Below are positions 55,530 to 64,000 of a DNA stretch of 64,000 nt, piece by piece. Under the pieces are notes generated by a model. It did not search any database. It was not told where the DNA came from and was given only the letters and a program-made list of their open reading frames with translations. Location: positions 9,424,001-9,488,000 of the forward strand of contig JAZBRS010000011.1 in NCBI GenBank assembly GCA_037176725.1. The letters are read 5' to 3'. Numbering within the stretch: position 1 is the first letter of the stretch; every line of letters starts with the position of its first letter. This DNA is from Posidonia oceanica. Lineage: Eukaryota > Streptophyta > Magnoliopsida > Alismatales > Posidoniaceae. The position numbers and the translations under genes are program-made.

Positions 55530-56312
55530 CAATTACCTGAGCAAGAAATTCAATGATTGCGAAGCCAGGTATAGCACAATGGAGAAGACCTGCTTATCCC
55601 TCTTCTGGGCTGCACAAAAGGTGAGGCACTACATGATGGCGTATCCAGTCCAGCTCCTATGCCGACATGACCCCATCAAGTTCCTCTTCCAGAAGCCAGC
55701 AATGGTAGGCAGATGCATCAAGTGGTAGGTGCTATTGTCTCAGTACGACATCACCTTTGTCACGCAGCGAGCCATGAAGGGCCAAGCCATGGCGGATCAC
55801 CTTGCAGACTTTCCTTTGCCTGAATACCAGCCTCTCCAGACACAGTTCCGGATGAGGACATCCTCTTTGCAATGGAGGACTCTGAGGAGAAGGACCCTGA
55901 AGACATAGAGCAGTGGCAGCTCTACTTTGATGGCGCTATCAATAAGAAGGGTCAAGGCATAGGCGCAGTGCTGACCACACCGCAGGGGCAGATGATCCCC
56001 TTTGCGAGGAAGTTGACCTTTAAATGCACTAATAATGAAGCAGAATATGAAGCATGCATTCTAGGATTGAAGGTCACGCTTGAGCATGAGGCGCAAAAGC
56101 TACATGTGCATGGCGATGCCATGCTGGTGATTTCGCAAGTGAATGGTGACTGGAGAACAAAGGATCCAAAGTTAGTGCCATATCATGAACACCTGCTGAA
56201 GCTGATCGAACAATTTGCAAACATCCGCTTCTCGTACATGAATAGGGCAAGGAACGCATACGCAGATGCGCTAGCAACCTTGGCGTCCTGGCTCAGTATA
56301 CCTGAAGACTGA
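55530..56312 (+). pseudogene. RNase H domains (element B)
   Basis: Starts within the first RNase H at LSKKFNDCEARYSTMEKTCLSL, cut upstream by the C LTR. MDPIK-like HDPIKFLFQKPAM follows, a TAG at 55726, then QYDITFVTQRAMKGQAMADHLADF. A frameshift near 55845 leads to the archaeal-type RNase H: WQLYFDGAINKKGQGIG (Asp), NNEAEYEACILGLK (Glu), HGDAMLVISQV (Asp), NAYADALATLAS (Asp). TGA at 56310 closes it, with the same frame leading on to integrase. Both domains match D in order. Confidence 0.88.
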
Positions 56313-57638
56313 GCAGTAGATGTATCAATTACATGCATGGAGCAACCTGCGCATTGCATGAGCATAGAGGAGGCAGATCCAGTAGAAGAGCAGCCTTGGT
56401 ATTGCGACATTAAAGCCTTCCTGGAGTTTGGCAGCCACCCGCCTAGCACCTCAGCAGCAGATAGAAGAACTTTGGCACGTCTGGCGTCGAAGTATGTGTT
56501 AGGGGCAGGGCAGCTATACAGAACGTCATACAGCCAAATGCTCCTGCGTTGCTTGAGCAAGCCAGAGGCCGACACGCTTATGCTCCAAGTTCATGCAGGG
56601 ACTTGTGGTCCGCACATGAATGGGGTACTGCTGACCAAGAAAATAATGTTGCAAGGCTACTTCTGGTCAACCATGGAGGCAGACTGTTGCCAGTTTGTGC
56701 GTAGATGCCACAACTGCCAAATCTATGGTAATCTTATGCGTGCACCCCCACATGAATTGCATAGCATGTCCTCACCATGGCCCTTCTCCACCTGGAGGAT
56801 TGATGTCATTGGTGCCATACACCCCGCTGCATCGAATGGTCATCTCTTCATTCTGGTAGCGATAGACTATTTCACTAAGTGGGTGGAAGCAGCCTCCTAC
56901 AAGGCAGTCACAGCTACGGTGACAGAGAGGTTTATCAGAAATAACATTGTCACCTGATATGGGGTCCCGCATGCAATCATCTCTAACAATGGCTCAAACT
57001 TTATTGCAAAGAGGATCGAGGAATACCTGCAGAAGCACCAGATCAAGCATCATAGATCCTCGCCATACCGGCCGCAGATGAATGGAGCAGTGGAGTCTGC
57101 CAACAAAAACATTGTGAAAATAATGAAGAAGATGGCAGAAACCCACAAAGATTGGCATGACAAGCTCCCGTACGCACTCTGGGTGTACAGGACATCAGTG
57201 CAGACCTCAACAGGGGCCACCCCATACTCGCTAGTGTATGGCATGGAGGCAGTGCTGCCTGTCAAAGTGGAGATCTCTTCGCTGCGAATCCTACAAGAAG
57301 TAGAGCTGGAAGAAGCAGAATGGGTCGAGGACCGCTGTGCCCAGCTCAACCTGATTGATGAGTGTAGATTGCAAGCAATGCACAATGCTCACTGCTACCA
57401 GAAGCGGATGGCAAGAGCATACCTAAAGAAGGTACGACCCAAGAGCTTCCAGCCAGGTGACCTTGTCTTGTGGGCCATCCACTTGCCAGACGGTCGAGGC
57501 AAATTCTGACCCAACTGGCGTGGCCCCTTTGTGGTCAAGCAAGCATTCTCAAGTAGCGCAACAATTCTTGAGGGCATGGACCAAACTGAGCAGTCAGAGC
57601 CAGTCAACGCATGCTACCTCAAGAAGTACTATCAGTAG
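56313..57638 (+). pseudogene. Integrase with a changed catalytic residue (element B)
   Basis: Zinc-binding region: LQVHAGTCGPHMNG, then RRCHNCQIYG. Core: WRIDVIGAIHPA has the first Asp; the second motif reads ISNNGSNF, with Asn where D and other integrases have Asp; Glu is in NGAVESANKN. The C-terminal part has TSTGATPYSLVYGMEAVLP and ends ACYLKKYYQ. Stops at 56955 (TGA) and 57507 (TGA) break it; both are followed by collinear sequence in the same frame. With the Asp-to-Asn change the enzyme could not have been active even without the stops. Confidence 0.9.
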
Positions 57639-59130
57639 GCCGGCCCCTGCCTTGCAGAGCGTTCTTTCCCATCCTATCCTTTGCATTCTCACTATCCTTA
57701 TACATCCTTCTGCATTCCAATCCTGTCCCTTGCATTCATGCATTCTCTGCATTTACACCTTCTTTCAGCATCTCTCAAGCAAAAATCAAAAATTCCCAAC
57801 AAAAATCATGCATTGCATCTAGCCCGATGATGAAATCGGATGTGCTTGCCTGCTCTAGAAGGAGTCTACCCTGCCTCACCTGACACTACTTAGGCATCTT
57901 AGCTAGTGAGGGAGCCACCTCTCAAGTGAGAACAGGCGAAATAACCAAACCCCTTAGGACTTGCACCTCCCGAGGGAGATAAAATGCTAAGGTGTGAGCA
58001 AGAATGTGAGCCATAAAAGAATATGTCTGAGCATGGGCATAAAAGAAAGAGCAAATAGAAGGCGAAGGCAGAAGCAGGCCCTAGAGATAGAGGCATGTAG
58101 CATAACCCTGTCCCTCCAAACCGCTTCGGAGATGGTCCACCATTTTGCACCTGGGAGTCTCAAACTCAGTAAAACCCCGATGTCTATTACCTCTAACCCA
58201 GGGATAGCGTAAGCCTACAAAAAAAAAGGGGGAAAAGAAAAAAAAGAGAAAAAAAAAAAGCAAAAAAGGAAGCAAGAAAAAAGGAGCAAAGACGAAGGTC
58301 AACTCCAGAAAAAGAAAAAAAACAAGCAGCGTAATCCCATCCTTTACCTGTCTTAGAGATGAGCAAAAGTTTGCACCTGGTGAATACACAAACCCTGCAA
58401 AGCCTAAACCTAGCAAAGCCTAGCGAGCAGCTCCCTAGCTTCAACCAGGTGCCCATTGTCTCCAAATTAGGGATAGGGGAACCCTACATGCCTATGAGGG
58501 AGCAAGAAGAAGCAAAAGAGTAGGTGTAGGTCCTTGGGAGTTTGGCCTGGAGCCTGTCCTCACTACCCACCACCCCCGCACTGCAAATAACCCTTTCCTG
58601 AGCGCCACCAGCAAGTTAAGAGCTTGAGTAGAGTCCAGTGAGTCAGGGACCCCTCTCTTCCTCTGCAGCAGGCGCTAAGCACTCCATATGCTGAGGGCTA
58701 CAGCATATAAGCAAAATCATGCATACATTTACAGCATCTACCATAAACCATGCACATATCTACGCATATCAAGCATAAACCATGCATGCACGCACAACAT
58801 CAGTCATTCCTTCCTTCTATCCTCCTGCTCTGCAAAACTTGGCTCGGCATTGAGGCAGTACTTCTATCAAACATGCGTCGACCTTCTCCAAGCTGCACTG
58901 GTCCAGAGCTCCGACCAACCACTTGCCCCAGTAGAGCTGCCCTTGTCTGAATGTGTTTAATATCTGCGCTCTGAATGCTAACTGTTAAACTTGCTAAACT
59001 GCTTTGCTAGCTTTGAAATATGCATCTTTACCAGCTAGTGGTTGTATGCTTATACCGGATCTGATGAACTACAACTCTGATTACAGGTACCTGAGGTTTC
59101 TGCACCAGCAGCCTGCATTTTCCTTGCACA
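57639..59130 (+). other. Non-coding zone between B integrase and PMD ORF
   Basis: Homologous to 44275-45995 of C. Includes a poly-purine run (58215-58320). It ends with TGATTACAGGTACCTGAGG (59078-59096), the acceptor-like site shared with C. Short frames are chance. Confidence 0.7.
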
Positions 59131-60322
59131 ATGGGTTATCCTACTCTGGTCACTCCCATGCACTGCTCAGATGCCCTGCGAGAGTGGGTTGGCAAACTCA
59201 CTGAAGCCGACCGCGAGAAGCTGCGCACATGGAGTATCTCTTCCAAGCTTCTGAAGGCTGCAGACGTCGAAGTAAGCCGGCATCTCCTATGCACTGCAGC
59301 AAGGCTCTGGAAGCCAGCGCACCATGTCTTCCGCTGCTGCAGGACGGAGCTGACTCCCACGCTGGAGGAAGTGCGCCGGATCTGCGGCTTCTCCAAGATC
59401 ATGGGACCCCCAGTCTTCATGAGGCACGATGGGTACACTGCGGTCCTGAGCCAGCTGACTGCGCTCCCTGCCAAAAGCTGCCAACAAAGGTTAATCTGCA
59501 CTAGCGAGCCCACGCCCCTGCTTCGCCTAGCATACTTTGATGCAGTTATGGAAAGGCACGCTGAACTTGGAGACGAACTGTGGCTCCAGGGATTCGTCAC
59601 CCACTTTCTAAGCGAACTAATCTTCACATATGGCAGGATGACAGTTGCAATCGAGATTGCTGAGATTGCACTTGTAGTGGTGACTCAGCAGATCGACCTG
59701 GCACCAGTCATCCTTGCAGAAACTTACCGCGGGCTAGACCGCGTCATGCACCGCTGCCGCCAGTTCCACGGCTGTGGAGTACTTGTGCAGATCTGGCTAG
59801 CTGCACACCTGGAGATGGACTTACTGCGCCCTTAAAGGCATGCTATTGAAACATACTGCAGCAGTGGTCATGCAAGAACTATCAAGAGCGTACCAGAAGC
59901 TATCTGAGCTGACAGATGACGCAGTGACTTGGCAAATCATCCCATCTGCAACTGAACCCTTCACCGTCTTCTTCGATGCTCGCGATACGCGACTCGTAGT
60001 TCTACCAGGATTCACCGGGGGTGTAGAGTACCACCCTATCCGGGTCATGCGGCAGTTTGGCTACCGGCAGGGCACCTTCATTGATAGCACTGCGCCCAGA
60101 CTCATGCAGACTTACCTGCTCAGCACAACAGCATCCACAACAATGTTAGCAGACCTGATGCGGCACGGGGTCAAGTCTACAGACATTGCAGCTGTGAAGG
60201 GCTCAGGATATACTTCTGAGTATGTCGCTGAGGTGTAGGGACTCTGGCCCCTCAATGAGATTCCTCCTGGTGCCCCCCAGTTCTCCGACTCCCACAAAGC
60301 AAAGAAGGCTCGACTTGACTAG
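59131..60322 (+). pseudogene. Sense plant mobile domain ORF (element B)
   Basis: Single-exon copy of the ORF in C: MGYPTLVTPMHCSDALREWVG, VSRHLLCTAARLWKPAHHVFRCCRTELTPTLEEVRRICGFSKIMGP, GFVTHFLSELIFTYGRMTVAIEIAEIALVVVTQQIDLAPVILAETYRGLDR, then EPFTVFFDARDTRLVVLPGF. It has a TAA at 59833, a frameshift near 59890, and a TAG at 60236 before the last 28 codons, which end in the basic HKAKKARLD. The conservation between B and C at protein level is good through the whole length, including the tail. Function unknown; no transmembrane segment. Confidence 0.82.
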
Positions 60323-60786
60323 GCATCTGTGCACTTATTTGTTTGTATAGCCCCTTTGAATCATGCTGTATCTTTTTGGCCTACCAGAGGCGTGTAACCG
60401 GAGATTCACTCAATACAAAGACATTTCACGCCATTTGTTTGTGTTGCATGCCTTGCCTATTGCATATTTGTTCTTGCCAGGATGTTGCAGGACCTGCATC
60501 AAGCACTTCAAAGCATTAGCCCATGCAAGCAATATAAAGCAGCCCCGCAAGAGATCTAGAGCAGTTCCCTCCGCAAGCACCATGCAACCCGCAGTCTCAG
60601 CAAGGGAGCTGCAGCAAAGCTCCCCCTACAGTCAACATGCACGCAAGAACCTCTACAGACCCATGCATCGTCGCAACCGCCTTTGCCCGGATCGCTCTGG
60701 GCTGGCATCCCCAACTGCTCGCTTGGCAAACGCGTTAGTTTTGTCTGCATTTTCCTTGCTTTTGATACTAGAGGCGCTCCGGCTGT

Positions 60787-60814
60787 CCCCTGGTATCATC
60801 CCTAATACCAGGGG
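60787..60814 (+). repeat. 28-bp hairpin (B copy)
   Basis: CCCCTGGTAT, 8-base loop, ATACCAGGGG, then GCATCTTTTTAG. Counterpart of 47694-47721 in C, in the same place between the PMD ORF and the tandem arrays. Confidence 0.88.
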
Positions 60815-60849
60815 CATCTTTTTAGCTACTCTCTGGTATCGCTCTCTCT

Positions 60850-62540
60850 TTCTTTTCTTGCTTGCTTCCTCGGGCGAGGATAAGCTTTTTTCTCTTTTCA
60901 CGTGACTCCGCTCCGTGCAGACGGAGTCCCACTCGCTTGCTTCCTCGAGCAAGGACAAGCCTCTTTCATCTTCCCCTCTTGCTTGTTTCCTCAGGCGAGG
61001 ACAAGCCTTTTTTCCTTTTTGCCCAACTCCGCTCCATGCGGACGGAGTCCCGCCTGCTTGCTTCCTTGGGCGAGGACAAGCCTTTTTCCTTTTTTGCTTG
61101 TTTCCTCGGGTGAGGACAAGCCCTGCTTGGCTCTGTGCGGACAAAGCCCCAGTCTGTTTCCTCGGGCGAGGGTCAGACCCGCTTGCTTCCTCGGGCGAGG
61201 GCCAGCCTTGTGCAGCTCCGCGTGGAGGGAGTTTCCCTGTTCCTCGGGCGAGGATCAGGCCCGCTTATTCCTTGGCCGAGGATAAGCGTATGTGTGCCCT
61301 ACTTGCTTCCTCGAGCGAGGACAAGCTCTTCTCGAACCCCGTGTGCTCAGAGTCCTGCCCTGTATCCTCGTGCGAGGATCAGCCCTTGCGTGGCTTCACT
61401 CCGTGCAGACGATGCCCACGCTTGCCCGCCTCCTTTCCTTTCCCACTTGCACCCTCGGGCGAGGACAAGCCTTTTTCCTTTCTTGCTTGCTTTCTCGGGC
61501 GAGGACAAGCCTTTTTCTGTTTCGCGCGACTCCACTCCGTGCGGACGGGGTCCCGCTCGCTTACTTCCTCAAGCGAGGACAAGCCTCTTTCTTCTTCCCC
61601 TCCCGCTTGTTTCCTCGAGCGAGGACAAGCCTTTTTCCTTTTTGCGTGACTCCGCTCCGTGCGGACGGAGTCCCGCTTGCTTGCTTCCTCGGGCGAGGAC
61701 AAGCCTCTTTCTTCTTTCCCTCCCGCTTGTTTCCCCGGTCGGGGACGAGCCCCTCGGGTGACTTCGCTCCGTGAGGACGAAGTCCCTTGTCTGTTTCCTA
61801 AAGCGAGGACCAGACTGCTGCTTGCTTCCTCGAGTGAGGACAAGTCCCCTTCGGATTCCGTCCGTGCGGAATCCCCCGCTTGCTTCCTCGAGCGATGACA
61901 AGCCTTTGCCATCTCTGTCCACACGGAGACCGCACTTGCTTCCTCAGGCGAGGACAAGCTCTTCTTGGACCCCGTATGCTCGGAGTTCTGTCCTGTATCC
62001 TCGTGCGAGGATCAGCCCTTGCGTGGCCTCGCTCCGTGCGGACGATGCCCATGTTTGCCTGCCCCCTTACTTTTCTTGCTTGCTTCCTCGGGCGAGGACA
62101 AGCTCTTCTCGGACCCCATATGCTCAGAGTCCTACCCTGTATCCTTGTGCGAGGATCAGCCCTTGCGTGGCTTTGCTCCATGCGGACGATGCCCACGCTT
62201 GCCTGCCCCCTTTCTTTTCTTGCTTGCTTCCTCGGGCGAGGACAAGCTCTTCTCGGACCCCGTATGCTCGGAGTCCTGTCCTGTATCCTCATGCGAGTAT
62301 CAGCCCTTACGTGGCCTCATTCCGTGCGGACGATGCCCACGCTTGCCTACACCCTTTCTTGCTTGCTTCCTCGGGCGAGGACAAGCTCTTCTCGGACCCT
62401 GTATGCTCGGAGTCTAGACCTGTATCCTCGCACGAGGATCGGCCCTTGCGTGGCTTCGCTCCGTGTGGACGATGCCTACGCTTGCCTGCCCCCTTTCTCT
62501 TTCTTGCTTGTTTCCTCGGGCGAGGACAAGCTGCTTCTGT
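60850..62540 (+). repeat. Array of two alternating hairpin types (B 3' region)
   Basis: Type 1: GCTTGTTTCCTCG followed by GGCGAGGACAAGC, about 26 copies with small changes. Type 2: arms such as GACTCCG...CGGAGTC around CTCCGTGCGGA; other copies have GACTTCG...CGAAGTC and GATTCCG...CGGAATC, so arms vary together. Composite units repeat every 110-130 bp in the later part (61920-62540). GC-rich, with several long open frames in multiple registers that have no homology and shift freely; not genes. Confidence 0.88.
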
Positions 62541-62985
62541 TTCCCCTACGAGCTGGCAGCCCTAACTGCTCGGTCGACAACCGTCCAATTGTCTCCCCCC
62601 TTTTTGCTTGTTAGGCTAGCAGCCCTAACTACTCGGATGCCAAGCCCGTTAGTCTTGTCAAGCGTCCCTTTTGCGGGCTCGAACTAATCTCCGAACTCAT
62701 GCATTGCATTGCAGCTTTCTTTGCATCTCTTCTGCATCAGCCCCGCATTCTTCTACTAGCAACATTGCATGGTAAATAGTTGCATCGGCATGCATTGCAT
62801 CTGCATTGGCACGCATTGCATCAGCATCAGCATTCACATCCGCATCTACATTGTGGCTCTGAGTAACGTTTTCCAGTGCATCCACCGGGTGAGTGACTCA
62901 CGCCTACAGTTATTTGCGCTCCTACCGACGTCAGGTAGGGTGTCTTGTCTACCCTGAGCAGCGGTCTCGCTATGCATTACCTCGC
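62541..62985 (+). other. Non-coding sequence before the B polypurine tract
   Basis: Two copies of a GCAGCCCTAACTRCTCGG block (62556, 62626), also seen at 54507 and 47618, then GCATTGCATC-rich sequence. No gene seen. Confidence 0.6.
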
Positions 62986-63000
62986 TCAGGGAGGGGCATC
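62986..63000 (+). other. Polypurine tract of element B
   Basis: TCAGGGAGGGGCATC directly before the 3' LTR at 63001. Confidence 0.82.
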
Positions 63001-64000
63001 TGTAGACACCCCATTCTGACAGCCTTGAAGTTGGTTGTTTTCTCTTGCAGGCTCATGTGGACTCTAGAATGGCGCTCTTTTTTTCTAACCCATCTTCCAA
63101 CCCAAAACCAAGCCTAAAACCTTATCCAAACCTCTAAGCCTTGACCCAAGCCTTTTCACATTTTTTAAAACCCTTCTAGGCCCAAGCCCAAGCCCATTTG
63201 CAGCTTTTGCCAACTGAGCATGTTGTACGCTAGCGTAGGCAGTGTCCAACGTTGGACGCACCCTGTGCTAGCGTCCAACGTTGGACGCCTCCTGCTTCGA
63301 CGTCCAACGGCTCGGTTGCAGCAGCGGCTACTCTGCCCCCTTCGGCTCACCACCCGTCCACTCCACCGCCTCCCTGCACTTACTACCCATCCCCTCCCGC
63401 ACTCCACGCCATCTACTACCTTCCAAGGCCGAGTTACTAGCCATCCCTTCCTCCTTAGTGTCGATTCCGCTCTCTCGGCCCTCACTGCCACCTGCTGACT
63501 TCCACCGCCTGCACCTGCCACCGCCGCGACTTTGCCGGCCCTCTGACAGCTCCCATGCCCCCTTCTGACATTCCTCGTGGCTTCCCCACACCCAGAAGCA
63601 CCTGCCATCGCCTGCAATCACCTGAATTCCTTTGCAAACTCTGACCCAATGCACCAGAACCCATGCTCCAGCTAAACAAAACAGCAAGTTCGCGCCCTTC
63701 CAGCACTCACCACACGAAGCCCAAAGAGAATTCACCACCTCCAGAGCGTAGAGTGAACTCCCATCTCCGTCCTCAACCTTTCGCCGACCCTTCTGGTGCT
63801 TCCAACAGCCCACGCGAGCTCGCCAGAGTAGCCTCTACCGCGACATCTGCAACACTGGTGACCAAGGTGGAACTGCTGTTCCAGGCTGCCAAAAGGTAAG
63901 TTTCCCATCTCCTAGGCTCATGCATGCTAGGTAGCTTGTTTCCATGCACTTTCATGATATTTTGAATCCTTTTGGCCGCGATTTGTGGCCAGAAGGAAGT
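63001..64000 (+). repeat. 3' LTR of element B, first 1000 bp
   Basis: Collinear with the 5' LTR (37269 onwards), with several dozen differences, mostly transitions, and a short deletion in a CACCTGCCAT tandem run near 63600. The remainder lies outside the window. Confidence 0.93.
63222..63308 (+). repeat. Three-unit 29-bp hairpin array (B 3' LTR)
   Basis: Units 63222-63250 (GTTGTACGC/GTGTCCAAC), 63251-63279 (GTTGGACGC/GCGTCCAAC) and 63280-63308 (GTTGGACGC/ACGTCCAAC). Step length is kept exactly although bases differ from the 5' LTR copy. Confidence 0.93.

Larger units (their letters stand above)
37269..64000 (+). mobile_element. Element B: Tat/Ogre-like retrotransposon inserted in D gag
   Basis: It has a 5' LTR at 37269-40541, tRNA-Arg primer site, leader and gag, then a foreign block C (43727-55529), then RNase H, integrase, a sense PMD ORF, polypurine tract, and the first 1000 bp of the 3' LTR from 63001. 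The two LTRs differ at several dozen positions over 0.7 kb, mostly C/T and G/A, so the insertion is not recent. The expected target duplication CCTGT (37264-37268) cannot be checked, since the right end lies outside the window. Protease and RT of B are missing. Confidence 0.85.

Noticed and set aside
60862..62614. Several overlapping frames of 160-264 codons
   Set aside because: GC-rich tandem hairpin array; frames in all three registers have the same repeated peptides and no domain.
1..64000. tRNA, rRNA or organellar DNA
   Set aside because: I found no cloverleaf-like or rRNA-like sequence; the only tRNA matches are primer-binding sites of retrotransposons.

Overview
The window is plant nuclear DNA from a repeat-rich, probably pericentromeric region. 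I see no host gene and no rRNA or tRNA gene. Almost every base falls in nested, decayed LTR retrotransposons of the Ty3/gypsy class. Diagnostics are tRNA-Arg and initiator tRNA-Met primer-binding sites, gag/protease/RT/RNase H/integrase domains, dual RNase H domains, polypurine tracts, and the plant mobile domain (PMD), which is known only from plants and their transposons. The genus cannot be read from the sequence.

Layout. Element E (minus strand, 1-3925) has a gag fragment and a 5' LTR and sits inside the gag of element F. F (minus, 3926-8021) has a 5' LTR, tRNA-Arg primer site, leader and gag start. A hAT transposase relic (8022-8748) lies between F and G. G (plus, 8749-14815) is a Del/Tekay-like chromovirus cut inside RNase H. 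D (minus, 14816-37268) is the same family as E. It has a truncated 3' LTR, three plus-strand genes antisense to the element, integrase, RNase H, RT, a G-patch region, two protease-like domains and part of gag, and it is broken by a solo LTR at 32332-35687 with a perfect GCAGG target duplication. B (plus, 37269 to beyond the right end) begins inside D gag. It has a 3.27-kb 5' LTR, gag, RNase H, integrase, a sense PMD ORF and the start of its 3' LTR at 63001. Within B lies the right half of a related element C (43727-55529: integrase end, PMD ORF, 6.2-kb LTR), joined to B gag by a large deletion.

Genes. D carries three intron-bearing PMD-type genes (17777-18960, 19523-22636, 23428-24773) on the strand opposite its own transcript, each with a TATA-like box 98-104 bp before the ATG. 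B and C carry a single-exon PMD ORF in sense, downstream of integrase, in the place where retroviruses keep env. All are broken by stop codons.

Most unusual signal. The LTRs and non-coding parts of D/E, B and the solo LTR hold dozens of short inverted-repeat units with fixed geometry. Each has a 9-bp arm of the type GTTNNACGC, a 10- or 11-base loop, and its complement, stacked head to tail in exact 28-bp (D/E) or 29-bp (B, solo) steps. Arms change together so that pairing is kept, while loops vary freely. In D/E they lie directly upstream of the LTR TATA box and of the antisense-gene TATA boxes. F and the 3' regions of C and B carry other hairpin sets with different sequences. I know of no description of this module.
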